From Tetragenococcus halophilus subsp. flandriensis (GTDB taxonomy: Bacteria > Bacillota > Bacilli > Lactobacillales > Enterococcaceae): a DNA stretch of 64,000 nt. How positions within the stretch are numbered: position 1 is the first letter of the stretch; every line of letters starts with the position of its first letter. A program made the translations under genes and the position numbers. Positions 35,358-44,834 of the stretch are shown piece by piece. The notes below the pieces were generated by a model. It saw nothing but the letters and a program-made list of their open reading frames with translations, ran no database searches and was not told where the DNA came from. The stretch lies in assembly GCF_030161475.1 (NCBI RefSeq), contig NZ_BSUG01000005.1, positions 36,256 through 100,255 on the forward strand, in the 5' to 3' direction.

Positions 35358-36053
35358 ATGGACAAGCAGTTTTTAAAAGAATTAAAAGAGAACTTTAGTA
35401 TTGTGTTCCATGATGTCAATTTGTTAAATCAGGCATTTACCCATTCATCTTATGTGAATGAGCACCGTCAACTACAATTATCAGATAATGAGCGTTTAGA
35501 ATTTTTAGGGGATGCTGTTTTAGAATTATTAGTTTCTAGATTTTTATACTTTCAGTATCAAGACGTACCAGAAGGAACATTAACGAAATTAAGAGCAGCA
35601 ATCGTAAGAGAAGACAGTTTAGCGTCATTTGCTAAGGAATGTCACTTTGATCGTTATATCGCTCTTGGTAAAGGTGAAGAACATTCTGGTGGGCGTCAGC
35701 GTCTAGCCTTATTGTGTGATTTATTTGAAGCTTTTTTAGGCGCTTTGTATATAGATCAAGGTTTAGAAAAAGTTGAAAAATTCTTAGAGCTGGTTATTTA
35801 CCCTAAAGTTGTATCGGGTGCTTTTTCACATGAGATGGATTATAAAACACGACTGCAAGAAGTTTTGCAGCGTTCTGGAGACCGTATTATCGACTATCGT
35901 TTAGTTAAAGAAGAAGGCCCTGCTCATGAGCGTCTTTTTTGGATTGAAGTATATTGTGATGATGAATTAGTCGGTAAAGGACACGGTAAATCGAAAAAAA
36001 TAGCAGAACAAGATGCGGCAGCTAATGCATTAGCCGATCTTGAACGTAAGTGA
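35358..36053 (+). CDS. rnc: Ribonuclease III
   Basis: RNase III cuts double-stranded RNA, including rRNA precursors. The 231-residue protein has the catalytic segment NERLEFLGDAVLELLVSRFL near residue 42, the second acidic site LCDLFEAFLGALYIDQGL near residue 114, and a C-terminal double-stranded RNA-binding domain (DYKTRLQEVLQ to KIAEQDAAANALADLE). The start is taken as ATG 35358, which has AAAAGGA at good distance; ATG 35349 lies too close to it. It is the first gene of the rnc-smc-HAD-ftsY operon. Confidence 0.94.
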   Translation: MDKQFLKELKENFSIVFHDVNLLNQAFTHSSYVNEHRQLQLSDNERLEFLGDAVLELLVSRFLYFQYQDVPEGTLTKLRAAIVREDSLASFAKECHFDRYIALGKGEEHSGGRQRLALLCDLFEAFLGALYIDQGLEKVEKFLELVIYPKVVSGAFSHEMDYKTRLQEVLQRSGDRIIDYRLVKEEGPAHERLFWIEVYCDDELVGKGHGKSKKIAEQDAAANALADLERK

Positions 36054-36062
36054 GGAACCTAG

Positions 36063-39000
36063 GTGTATTTAAAAAAAATCGAACTAGCCGGTTTTAAATC
36101 ATTTGCTGACCGTACGGTGATCGACTTTGAAAATAGACTAACCGGCGTTGTTGGTCCAAACGGCAGTGGAAAAAGTAATATAACTGAAGCTGTACGCTGG
36201 GTATTAGGTGAGCAATCCGCTCGCAATTTACGTGGAGGAAAGATGCCCGATGTGATTTTTGCTGGTTCGGATTCACGTAAGCCGTTAAATATTAGTGAAG
36301 TCACAGTAATATTAGACAATACAGATCATTATTTACCAGTAGACTATAGTGAAGTAAATGTTACACGCCGCTTGCACCGAACGGGTGAAAGTGAGTTCTT
36401 TTTGAATAAACAAGCTTGTCGGCTAAAAGATATTCAAGAGTTGTTTATGGATTCCGGGCTTGGAAAAGAATCTTTTTCCATCATTTCTCAAGGAAAAGTC
36501 GAAGCCATTTTTGCGAGCAAACCGCAAGATCGACGTGGGATTTTTGAAGAAGCTGCTGGTGTTTTAAAATATAAACAGCGAAAAAAACAAGCGGAACAAA
36601 AGCTTTTTGAAACTGAAGATAACTTAAGCCGTGTGCAAGATATCGTCTATGAACTAGAAGATCAGATGGCGCCATTAAAAGAACAGAGTAAAATTGCCAA
36701 GCAGTATTTATCATTAAAAGAAGAATTCACTCAAATCGATGTCGCTTATACTGTTGCTGAAATGAAGGAAGCAAAGTCGTCTTTTGAACAAGCAGCACAA
36801 CAACTGGAAAGTTTAAACGAACAGTTGGCGACCCTTGCACGGCAAATTCAGGAAAAAGAAAATAAGTTACAAGAACAGCGCAAAAAACGAAGTCAGCTTG
36901 ATCAATGGTTAGAAGAAAATAATCAGACGCAAGTTTCTTTGGCTGAGGCGTTAAAACAAGTTGAAGGACAAAAAGAGGTATTACAAGAACGTTCAAAGCA
37001 TACGCAAAAGAGCGCACAAGAATACCAAGAAAACTTAACGGAAGTAAAAGAAAAAATTAGCGCTTTAGAAGAAGAAAAAGCGGATTTGGTAGAAAAATTA
37101 TCGCAGAAAAATGGTTTTGTTCAAGACGTTGAAAAAGAAATAGAACAAACAAATGCGGAATTACAAAAATACCAAAAATCGACTAAAGAATTAATCGAAG
37201 AACTTCGGGCTAAATATGTAGATCAGATGCAAGAACAAGCCAATATTGGTAACGAATTAAAATATCTTGAGCGGCAGTATACACAAGAAATGGCTAAAAA
37301 CCAAAGTTCTTTGGAAAAACAAGAAAATACCAACAAAGATTACCAGCAAAAACAAGAAAGTGTTACAGAAGTGAGTAACCAGCTGGAGCAATTACAAGCT
37401 ACAATAGCTGAAGAAAACAAACAGTTTGCTCGTTTGCAAGAAAAACAACAATCCTATCAAAAACAATATGAAGATGCACAAAAGAAAATGTATCAATTGA
37501 TGGATGAAACGCGTCAAATCAAGGCGAGAATTAAATCTTTACAAGATATTCAAGAAAATCACTCTGGCTTTTACCAAGGCGTACGGGTTGTCTTACAACA
37601 ACAAAATGAACTTTCGGGTATTGCAGGAGCGGTAGCTGAATTAATTGAGGTGCCAACCGATTATACTCAGGCTATTGAGACAGCTCTGGGCGCGCAAGCA
37701 CAGCATATTGTGGTAGAAAATGAAGTAGCTGCTAGAGAAGGTATCACCTTCTTGAAAAGCCGCCAAGCTGGAAGAGCGACATTTTTGCCGATGACTACAA
37801 TCAAGCCGCGTCAAATATCCACTACAGCATTGAATCAAGCACAAAGTGTTAATGGCTTTATCGGGATTGCCAGTCAATTGATCCAGTTTTCTGAAGAATA
37901 TTCTGCGATCATGCAGAACTTATTAGGGACAACTTTGATCGCTAACGATTTAGAAAGTGCCAATGCTATTGCTCGTGCTGTCCAATTTCGTTATCGAGTG
38001 GTTTCTTTGAGTGGAGACGTGATGAATGCTGGAGGTTCTATGACAGGTGGAGCGACCAAGCGTGGCAATAAAGGAAACTTATTTAGTCAGGCAAATGAAC
38101 TCCAGAGCTTAAAAGAACAAACGCAGCGCAGCGACCAAAGACTACAAACAATTGAGAAACAAGTAGCGCAATTTCAAAAACAAGCGACCGATTGTCAGCA
38201 AGAATTGGAGAATTTGCGTACAAAAAGTCAATCTTCCCGTTTAGAAGAACAAGAATTACAAAGTCGTAAGAATCATATTTTGGAAGAAATTGAGCGTTTG
38301 GATAAAGAACAGAAAATTTATAAATTTGAAAATCGTGAAGTGCAAGACTTTATCAACAGTTATACAGAACAGAAAGAAAGTTTAACCAAACAGCAAGAAA
38401 ATGTAGGAAAAGAGCTAGAAAAACTACAAAGCGAAATGCAAGATTTAAATGAACAAGATGATTTGATAGAAAAAAGAAGAGAAAGTCTTAGCCAAGAATT
38501 GTCTGAAAAAAAAGCAACACTTGCTGTGAATAAAGAACAAATAAATACACTTAAGCAACAGATTCAAACAAATGAGCAAACTTTTTCTGAACAAACGCAG
38601 CGAAAAGAGACATTGGAAAAGCAATTATCATCTTTAACATCGAACGTTTCAGATCATGAAGTGTCCGAAGAATCTTTACAAAAGCAGATTGCATCTTTAA
38701 CAGAAAAAAAAGAGGAACTGCAAGTACAATTGCGTGACAAAAGAGAAAAACGCGATCGTTTATATCAAGAAATCAATGAACAAGATGAAAGTTTGAGTCA
38801 GTTAAACCAAGAACAAAAAGAAAAATTAGCTGAGAAAACAACGGTCGAAGTAGCTAAAAATCGGCAAGAAAATTTACTAGATCATCGTCTTACTTATTTA
38901 CAAGAAGAATATCACATCACTTTTGAAAAAGCTGAAGCTGACTACCAAGCGGTAGAAAAAAATGATGAAACAAAAGAACAGATTCAACGTTTACGTCATA

Positions 39001-39653
39001 AGATTGAACAGTTAGGTCCAGTAAACTTAAACGCGATTGAACAATATGAAGAAGTTTCTCAGCGTTATGATTTTTTGCATAAGCAAAGAGAAGATTTATT
39101 AGCAGCTAAAAATCAATTGTTTACTACCATGGGTGAAATGGATGAAGAAGTGAAAACTCGTTTTAAAGATATTTTCGAAAAAATTCGTCAACAATTTAAA
39201 GTGGTTTTCCCTAATATGTTTGGTGGTGGACGTGCTGAATTATTTTTGACAGATCCTAATGATCTATTAAATACAGGCATTGAAATTGAGGCACAACCAC
39301 CAGGCAAAAAACTACAGAATTTAGGTTTACTTTCTGGAGGAGAACGAGCCTTGACTGCTATTGCGTTACTTTTTTCCATTATTCAAGTACGCCCCGTTCC
39401 TTTTTGTATATTGGATGAAGTAGAAGCAGCGCTTGATGAAGCGAATATTCTACGCTTTGCTAATTACTTACAGACTTTTAATAATGACACGCAATTTATT
39501 ATTGTGACCCATCGAAAAGGAACAATGGAAGCTTGTAATGTGTTATATGGGGTTACAATGGAAGAATCTGGCGTTTCTAAAATTGTCTCGGTTCGGCTAA
39601 AAGATGTAGAAGAAAATGGACAAATTGCAGTTGAAGGGAAAGATAGTGTATGA
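36063..39653 (+). CDS. smc: Chromosome segregation protein SMC
   Basis: SMC dimers with ScpA/ScpB organise and separate chromosomes. The 1196-residue protein has the N-terminal Walker A VVGPNGSGKSNI near residue 30, a coiled coil, a hinge (about 500-670, with GAVAELIEVP and GGSMTGGATKRGNKGN), and a second coiled coil very rich in Gln and Glu. The C-terminal signature LSGGERALTAIALLFSI and Walker B CILDEVEAALDEAN complete the ATPase. The start is GTG 36063, 9 bp after rnc. Its stop overlaps the next gene by 4 bp (ATGA). Confidence 0.96.
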   Translation: MYLKKIELAGFKSFADRTVIDFENRLTGVVGPNGSGKSNITEAVRWVLGEQSARNLRGGKMPDVIFAGSDSRKPLNISEVTVILDNTDHYLPVDYSEVNVTRRLHRTGESEFFLNKQACRLKDIQELFMDSGLGKESFSIISQGKVEAIFASKPQDRRGIFEEAAGVLKYKQRKKQAEQKLFETEDNLSRVQDIVYELEDQMAPLKEQSKIAKQYLSLKEEFTQIDVAYTVAEMKEAKSSFEQAAQQLESLNEQLATLARQIQEKENKLQEQRKKRSQLDQWLEENNQTQVSLAEALKQVEGQKEVLQERSKHTQKSAQEYQENLTEVKEKISALEEEKADLVEKLSQKNGFVQDVEKEIEQTNAELQKYQKSTKELIEELRAKYVDQMQEQANIGNELKYLERQYTQEMAKNQSSLEKQENTNKDYQQKQESVTEVSNQLEQLQATIAEENKQFARLQEKQQSYQKQYEDAQKKMYQLMDETRQIKARIKSLQDIQENHSGFYQGVRVVLQQQNELSGIAGAVAELIEVPTDYTQAIETALGAQAQHIVVENEVAAREGITFLKSRQAGRATFLPMTTIKPRQISTTALNQAQSVNGFIGIASQLIQFSEEYSAIMQNLLGTTLIANDLESANAIARAVQFRYRVVSLSGDVMNAGGSMTGGATKRGNKGNLFSQANELQSLKEQTQRSDQRLQTIEKQVAQFQKQATDCQQELENLRTKSQSSRLEEQELQSRKNHILEEIERLDKEQKIYKFENREVQDFINSYTEQKESLTKQQENVGKELEKLQSEMQDLNEQDDLIEKRRESLSQELSEKKATLAVNKEQINTLKQQIQTNEQTFSEQTQRKETLEKQLSSLTSNVSDHEVSEESLQKQIASLTEKKEELQVQLRDKREKRDRLYQEINEQDESLSQLNQEQKEKLAEKTTVEVAKNRQENLLDHRLTYLQEEYHITFEKAEADYQAVEKNDETKEQIQRLRHKIEQLGPVNLNAIEQYEEVSQRYDFLHKQREDLLAAKNQLFTTMGEMDEEVKTRFKDIFEKIRQQFKVVFPNMFGGGRAELFLTDPNDLLNTGIEIEAQPPGKKLQNLGLLSGGERALTAIALLFSIIQVRPVPFCILDEVEAALDEANILRFANYLQTFNNDTQFIIVTHRKGTMEACNVLYGVTMEESGVSKIVSVRLKDVEENGQIAVEGKDSV

Positions 39654-40462
39654 TTAAGTTGATAGCCATTGATTTAGATGGCACATTGTTAGATGGACAA
39701 AAAAAGATTTCTTTAAAAAACAAAGAAGTTTTGCAAGAAGCTAGAGCACAAGGAACTAAAATCGTCATTTGTACTGGTCGTCCACTGGCTGGTATTCGTC
39801 CTTATTTAGAGGAGTTGAATATGCAAGGTGTCGGGGATTATAGTATTACTTTTAATGGCGGTTTAGTTCAAAAAAACGATACGGGAGAAATTGTTGAAAA
39901 AGCAGCGATGAAATTAGAAGATATTATGGATTTGACGCACTTAACTAGAGAGCTAGATCTACCCTTAGATGTATTGTCAGATGATGTGGTGTTGTCTTTG
40001 CCGACTTCAGCTCAGCATTTATCCATTTATCCGCAGTTAAATCCGCTGTTAACTTTTCAAGCAGCTTCTGTTGAAGAACTAACAACAGAGCGTTTATATA
40101 ATAAAGCTGTTGTAGGATATCATCAAGAGTATTTAGATGAGCAAATCGCTAAAATCCCTGCAGTTTACAAAGATCGTTATGAAGTGATCAAATCTCGTGG
40201 CAATTTGTTGGAATTTATGCCTAAGGGAATTACTAAAGCCTTTGGTATTGCTTCTTTAGCTAAGGATCTAGCTTTTTCTCCTGAAGAAGTAATGGGAATT
40301 GGTGATGAAGAAAATGACTTGCCGATGATTGAATACGCAGGATTTGGCGTTGCGATGGCAAATGCTGTAGAACAGGTAAAAGAAAAAGCAAATATCATCA
40401 CCACTTCTAATGAAGAAGATGGGGTTGCACAAGTAGTAGCAAAATATGTACTCAATAAATGA
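39650..40462 (+). CDS. Cof-type HAD-IIB phosphatase (YidA-like)
   Basis: The 270-residue protein has the HAD motif I IAIDLDGTLLDGQKKIS (nucleophile in DLDGT), motif II VICTGRP, and the late motif VMGIGDEENDLPMIEYAGFG. The inserted C2B cap is typical of Cof-type sugar-phosphate or nucleotide phosphatases. It is translationally coupled to smc (ATGA overlap) and followed by ftsY, a conserved position in enterococci, but no link to chromosome segregation is known. Confidence 0.92.
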   Translation: MIKLIAIDLDGTLLDGQKKISLKNKEVLQEARAQGTKIVICTGRPLAGIRPYLEELNMQGVGDYSITFNGGLVQKNDTGEIVEKAAMKLEDIMDLTHLTRELDLPLDVLSDDVVLSLPTSAQHLSIYPQLNPLLTFQAASVEELTTERLYNKAVVGYHQEYLDEQIAKIPAVYKDRYEVIKSRGNLLEFMPKGITKAFGIASLAKDLAFSPEEVMGIGDEENDLPMIEYAGFGVAMANAVEQVKEKANIITTSNEEDGVAQVVAKYVLNK

Positions 40463-40500
40463 GCGCCATTTTAAGTTTAGACAAAGGAGTTGAAATATAA

Positions 40501-41682
40501 ATGGGACTTTTTGATAAGATTAAACATGCCTTTGTGAAAGATAAAGAAGAAGAAAAGCAGACAGAAGATACAACACAGGAAACCATAGAAGAAGAAAAAG
40601 CTGATGAGACAGCTGAAACAGATGTTGCAAAAAGCCCTGAGACAGAAGAAGAGTCTGAAGAAACCGCTGAAAGTACGGATTTTCCTGTTGATGAGCAAGA
40701 AGAAATTGAAGAAATAGAAAAAGAAACAGAAGAAGAGCCAGCTGATACGCAGAAAAAGTATGAAAAAGGATTAAGCAAAACACGTAAAACTTTTAAAGAC
40801 CGGATGAATGAGTTGTTTGCTAACTTTCGTTCGGTCGACGAAGACTTTTTTGAAGAAGTAGAAAATACTTTAATAGGAGCAGATGTGGGCTTTGATACTT
40901 CTATGCGGATTGCCGATGAATTAAGAGAAGAAGTAAAAATCAAAAACGCAAAGAAACCTGCGGCTGTCCAAAATACTATTATTGAAAAATTGGTGGACCT
41001 TTACGAAGAAGAAGGAGAGATGGAAGTCAATGAACTTAATGAGCAGCAAAATGACTTGTCCGTTTTCTTATTCGTGGGTGTAAATGGCACAGGTAAAACG
41101 ACTAGTATCGGAAAACTTGCGCATCAGTATAGGCAAGAAGGAAAGAAAGTGTTACTAGCAGCGGCGGATACATTTCGTGCTGGGGCTATTGACCAATTGG
41201 TACAATGGGGAGAACGTGCTGATGTTGAAGTAGTACGCGGAAATACCGGTAGTGACCCAGCTTCTGTCGTTTTTGATGCCATGACTAGAGCTAAAGAAGA
41301 ACAAGCTGATGTTTTGCTGATTGATACGGCTGGACGCTTGCAAAATAAAGTCAATTTGATGAATGAATTAGATAAAATAAAACGTATTATAAAACGAGAA
41401 AATCCTACTGCGCCGCACGAAGTATTGTTGGTAGTAGATGCTACAACAGGACAAAACGCTATGAACCAAGCACAACAATTTAAAGAAACGACTGATGTAA
41501 CAGGTTTGGTACTGACAAAATTGGATGGTACAGCTAAAGGCGGCATTGTACTAGCTATTCGCAATGAACTGCATTTACCCGTAAAATTAGTCGGTCTTGG
41601 TGAAGGTATTGATGATTTAGAGGTTTTTGATCCTAATGACTTTGTAGTCGGACTTTTCAAGGGACTTTTACAAGAAGAATAG
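40501..41682 (+). CDS. ftsY: Signal recognition particle receptor FtsY
   Basis: FtsY is the GTPase that docks ribosome-SRP complexes at the membrane. The 393-residue protein has a long acidic N-terminal A domain (residues 15-85, runs of Glu and Thr), then an N domain, then the GTPase G domain. The motifs are GVNGTGKTTSIGKLA near residue 192, AADTFRAGAIDQL, DTAGRLQNK and TKLDGTAKGG near 340. The start is ATG 40501 after AAAGGAG. It is the last gene of the operon and is followed by a terminator. Confidence 0.96.
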   Translation: MGLFDKIKHAFVKDKEEEKQTEDTTQETIEEEKADETAETDVAKSPETEEESEETAESTDFPVDEQEEIEEIEKETEEEPADTQKKYEKGLSKTRKTFKDRMNELFANFRSVDEDFFEEVENTLIGADVGFDTSMRIADELREEVKIKNAKKPAAVQNTIIEKLVDLYEEEGEMEVNELNEQQNDLSVFLFVGVNGTGKTTSIGKLAHQYRQEGKKVLLAAADTFRAGAIDQLVQWGERADVEVVRGNTGSDPASVVFDAMTRAKEEQADVLLIDTAGRLQNKVNLMNELDKIKRIIKRENPTAPHEVLLVVDATTGQNAMNQAQQFKETTDVTGLVLTKLDGTAKGGIVLAIRNELHLPVKLVGLGEGIDDLEVFDPNDFVVGLFKGLLQEE

Positions 41683-41700
41683 AAAAGAAAATCATAGCAA

Positions 41701-41748
41701 ATAACCAAGCAACTAAGAAGATAATAATTAGTTGCTTGGTTATTTTTT
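41701..41748 (+). terminator. Intrinsic terminator behind ftsY
   Basis: A perfect 16-bp stem (ATAACCAAGCAACTAA 41701-41716 with 41728-41743) is followed by T-rich sequence to 41748. Confidence 0.9.
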
Positions 41749-41811
41749 ATGAAAAAAGGGAGATAGTGGATAAATAGTAGGAAACTTATGTTGGATAAGA
41801 AGAGATAACTT

Positions 41812-41840
41812 AAAAAAGGCCTCCTATAATGTATAGGAGG
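41812..41840 (-). terminator. Intrinsic terminator of the feo operon
   Basis: CCTCCTATA (41820-41828) and TATAGGAGG (41832-41840) form a 9-bp stem with a 3-base loop. On the minus strand CC and a run of six T follow (A-run 41812-41817 on plus). Confidence 0.8.
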
Positions 41841-41849
41841 TTAAAGTTT

Positions 41850-41984
41850 TTATTTTTTTACTTGTTCATGCTTAACTGGGCAGCTAGTATCGCAATCTTC
41901 ACAGTGACCTTTACCCTTAATTTGTCGGTAAATGGCCCAAGCGCTGAAACCGAAGATAATAACGGATAAAATAAATGTTGACAT
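41850..41984 (-). CDS. FeoB-associated Cys-rich membrane protein
   Basis: This small gene encodes 44 residues: one membrane helix (STFILSVIIFGFSAWAIY) followed by a short tail with CEDCDTSC, a Cys-rich metal-binding pattern. It starts at ATG 41984, only one base after the feoB stop, with a purine-rich GAAGGGGAA site. Such FeoB-associated Cys-rich proteins are known partners of Gram-positive Feo systems and may help iron passage or FeoB assembly; the exact role is not established. Confidence 0.88.
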   Translation of the reverse strand: MSTFILSVIIFGFSAWAIYRQIKGKGHCEDCDTSCPVKHEQVKK

Positions 41985-41985
41985 A

Positions 41986-44136
41986 TTATTCCCCTTCTTT
42001 CAATGGTGGAAATACTGCTGTAGGAACAAGTTGTTTTTGCTGCGGCTTTCTTACGATAAAATAGATCATTGCAAGTAAGATAATAGTTGCAGTGGCTGTA
42101 CCCATAGATATTGATGCTGTTCCAAAAATAACGGAGCCATATTGATAAGTGATTAGAGCTACAGCATAAGCTAAGCCGCACTGATAGATAACAGCCAGTA
42201 AGGTCCATTTTGTATTAGCCATTTCTCGATGGATCGCACCTATTGCCGCAAAACAAGGAGCGCACAGTAGATTAAAGACCAAAAATGAATAAGCGGCAAT
42301 AGCTGTAAAGTCGCCTTGTACAAGTCCCCAAACTTCTCTTCCACTTTCTGAAACTGAAGCTAAGTTGCCATATAAAATACCAAAAGTACCGATAACGTTT
42401 TCTTTTGCGATCAAACCAGTAAGGGTAGCTACGGCACCTCGCCAATGCCCCCAACCTAAAGGAGCAAATAGGGGTGCGATCAATCGACCGAATGCGGCTA
42501 AGATACTTTGATCTTCTGGTACTTGCTGTAAAGTAAAATTGAAACTAGAGGTAAACCAGATAAGAATACTAGAAACTAAAATAATTGTGCCAGCTTTTTT
42601 AACAAAAGCAGTTGCGCGATTCCAGGTTTGTTGTAGTACATTTTTTACTTGCGGTAGGTGGTAAGTAGGTAACTCCATAACAAAAGGTGCTGGATCGCCA
42701 CCTAGTGTGTGTGTCTTTTTTAGAGCGATGCCGGAAAGTACAATCGCTGCAATTCCGACAAAGTAAGCTGAAGGAGCTACCCAGCTGCTATTTGGAAAGA
42801 AAGCACCTGCAATCAATGCGATAATAGGTAATTTAGCAGAACAAGGCATAAAAGTTGTTACCATTACGGTTACTCGACGGTCATTTTCATTTTCGATTGT
42901 ACGACTAGCCATAACTCCTGGGACTCCACAACCCGTTGCAATCAACATAGGGATGAATGATTTTCCCGAAAGGCCGAACTTACGGAAAAGACGATCCATG
43001 ACAAAAGCAATCCGTGACATATATCCGCAGTCTTCTAAAATCGCTAAACATAAGAATAAGATAATAATCTGAGGTAAAAAGCCTAAGACTGCTCCGACAC
43101 CAGCGATGATCCCATCTAAAATTAATCCTTGCATCCAATTAGCAACATTCCAGCTAACAAGGTAAGTTTCAACAAAGCCAGGGACGATTTCACCAAAAAA
43201 GTCGTCGGTGACCCAATCTGTACTTATCGTTCCTACGGTTTGAATAGAAAGATAATAAATCCCCCACATGATAATAGCAAAAATAGGTAAAGCTAAGAAA
43301 CGATTGGTAACGAAACGATCAATTTTATCACTAAGGTTTAGTTTAAAGCCGTCTTCTTTGATCATAGCTAAAGAGATCAAGCGTGTGATAAATTCATAAC
43401 GTTCATTGACTAAAATAGCATCGCTTTGGTCATCAAATATTTTTTCGGTAATTTGGATAATGTCGTCAATTTCTTTTTTCTGTATAGAGCTTAAGTTTAA
43501 ATTTTCTGTAGCTAGTGGATCTTTTTCAAATAGTTTGATAGCATACCAACGCGTTTGTTTGTCAGAAACAGTATTACCTAAAATATCGCTAATTTCGTTT
43601 AAAGCTGACTCTAATTTAGGATCATAGGCAGGGTAGGCGACTGTATTTTTCTCAGCTTCTTCTTGAGTTGTTTCAATTAACTTATCTAAGCCGGCCTTTT
43701 TTAAGGCGCTCATTCCTATTACGGGTACCCCTAAACCATAGGCGAGTTTAGACAAATTGATTGTTTGCCCGTTTTTCTTTACGATATCCATCATGTTCAT
43801 TCCTAGAACAACTGGAAGTCCGGTCTCTAAAAGTTGAGTCGTTAAATAAAGATTCCGTTCTAAATTACTACTGTCAATGATATTAATGATCGCGTCGGGC
43901 TTTTGATTAAGCAAGTACTCTTGGGTAATGACTTCTTCTGGTGTATAAGGTGATAAAGAATAGATTCCAGGTAAATCTTGAAGCGCTATCATTTTATTTC
44001 TTTTTAATAAACCCGATTTACGTTCAATGGTCACTCCAGGCCAATTTCCTACATATTGGTTGGCTCCTGTTAGATAGTTGAAGGCGCTCGTTTTTCCGCT
44101 ATTGGGGTTGCCTGCTAAGGCAAATTGTTTTTCCAT
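41986..44136 (-). CDS. feoB: Ferrous iron transporter FeoB
   Basis: FeoB imports Fe2+ across the cytoplasmic membrane. The 716-residue protein has an N-terminal G domain (GNPNSGKTSAFNYLTG at residues 8-23, switch DLPGIYSLSPYTPEE, NMMD), a helical guanine dissociation inhibitor-like region, and two Gate domains with CGVPGVMASRTIENENDR and CAPCFAAIGAI. The start ATG 44136 lies 2 bp after feoA. A Fur box upstream of feoA suggests induction under iron limitation. Confidence 0.96.
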   Translation of the reverse strand: MEKQFALAGNPNSGKTSAFNYLTGANQYVGNWPGVTIERKSGLLKRNKMIALQDLPGIYSLSPYTPEEVITQEYLLNQKPDAIINIIDSSNLERNLYLTTQLLETGLPVVLGMNMMDIVKKNGQTINLSKLAYGLGVPVIGMSALKKAGLDKLIETTQEEAEKNTVAYPAYDPKLESALNEISDILGNTVSDKQTRWYAIKLFEKDPLATENLNLSSIQKKEIDDIIQITEKIFDDQSDAILVNERYEFITRLISLAMIKEDGFKLNLSDKIDRFVTNRFLALPIFAIIMWGIYYLSIQTVGTISTDWVTDDFFGEIVPGFVETYLVSWNVANWMQGLILDGIIAGVGAVLGFLPQIIILFLCLAILEDCGYMSRIAFVMDRLFRKFGLSGKSFIPMLIATGCGVPGVMASRTIENENDRRVTVMVTTFMPCSAKLPIIALIAGAFFPNSSWVAPSAYFVGIAAIVLSGIALKKTHTLGGDPAPFVMELPTYHLPQVKNVLQQTWNRATAFVKKAGTIILVSSILIWFTSSFNFTLQQVPEDQSILAAFGRLIAPLFAPLGWGHWRGAVATLTGLIAKENVIGTFGILYGNLASVSESGREVWGLVQGDFTAIAAYSFLVFNLLCAPCFAAIGAIHREMANTKWTLLAVIYQCGLAYAVALITYQYGSVIFGTASISMGTATATIILLAMIYFIVRKPQQKQLVPTAVFPPLKEGE

Positions 44137-44138
44137 TT

Positions 44139-44603
44139 TTAAATCTCCTTTTCTACCAAAATAAGCGAGGCTTCTTTTTTACGCAAGGTCAACTCGTATC
44201 CACGCAATGTTATTTCTATCGGATCACCTAAAGGCGCGAGTTTTCTTACATAAATGTGGACGTTTTTTGTTACTCCCATATCCATCAAACGCCTTCTGAC
44301 GGCACCTTCGCCGTGAATGCTAACGACAGTTGCTTGCTCATTAGCATTCAACTGGTCAAGTGGGACCCAAGCACCCCTTTCTTGTACTTCTTCTACAAAA
44401 ATGTTTTCTAAAATAGAACGATCTAGAGCGATACGACTTTTTTGCAGAAGAATGATACCATTTTGTTGCTCAAGTTGTAACAAAGAAATTTTTTTACCAG
44501 GAATAATGCCTATGGTTTGTAGATGTTTCTTTGTGTCGGGCGGCGTTGTGATGTCGTGAACTTGGTAAATGCTATGATATTGAACATCAGTTAATTGTTT
44601 CAT
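44139..44603 (-). CDS. feoA: FeoA-type protein with two FeoA domains
   Basis: FeoA is a small cytosolic SH3-like protein needed for FeoB function. Typical FeoA has about 75 residues; this product has 154 and appears to contain two FeoA domains in tandem. The first (about 10-75) has LQTIGIIPGKKISLLQ and the second (about 82-152) has RRRLMDMGVTKNVHIYVRKL and ending in EASLILVE. The start is ATG 44603. It is the first gene of the feoA-feoB-Cys-rich protein operon. Confidence 0.9.
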   Translation of the reverse strand: MKQLTDVQYHSIYQVHDITTPPDTKKHLQTIGIIPGKKISLLQLEQQNGIILLQKSRIALDRSILENIFVEEVQERGAWVPLDQLNANEQATVVSIHGEGAVRRRLMDMGVTKNVHIYVRKLAPLGDPIEITLRGYELTLRKKEASLILVEKEI

Positions 44604-44645
44604 ATGATTCCTTTCCTTATTAGCAATATAGGGTTATTGAATATT

Positions 44646-44664
44646 GCAAATGATATTCATTATC
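44646..44664. promoter_or_regulatory. Fur box upstream of feoA
   Basis: GCAAATGATATTCATTATC matches the Fur consensus GATAATGATAATCATTATC at 16 of 19 positions. It lies 43 bp upstream of the feoA start. A TTGACA -35 box on the minus strand (44696-44691) lies just further upstream, so a bound Fur-type repressor would block the promoter. Confidence 0.75.
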
Positions 44665-44793
44665 ATTAGATTACCCCCATTCTTATTTAATGTCAATGCT
44701 AATTGATATTAAATTCACAAAACTACTAAATTTTTGTTTTATATAATTAATTTTTTTGTTTGATACAAAATTAAAGCTTCCTTTTTTATTGTT

Positions 44794-44802
44794 TGCTATA
44801 AT
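44794..44802 (+). promoter_or_regulatory. Extended -10 promoter of gshF
   Basis: TGCTATAAT with perfect TATAAT (44797-44802), 33 bp upstream of the gshF start. No good -35 box is visible, as often with extended -10 promoters. Confidence 0.6.
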
Positions 44803-44834
44803 GGCTGTAGGATATAAAAAGAAAGGATTATTTT

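Noticed and set aside
36059..36319. 86-aa frame antisense to the start of smc
   Set aside because: It mirrors the conserved Walker A region of SMC and has no ribosome site.
40452..40943. 163-aa Ser-rich frame antisense to the start of ftsY
   Set aside because: It is produced by the Glu-rich codons (GAA/GAG) of the acidic FtsY domain read backwards.
41124..41708. 194-aa open frame antisense to ftsY
   Set aside because: It is a mirror of the conserved GTPase gene, rich in Ser and Thr, without a ribosome site or promoter.
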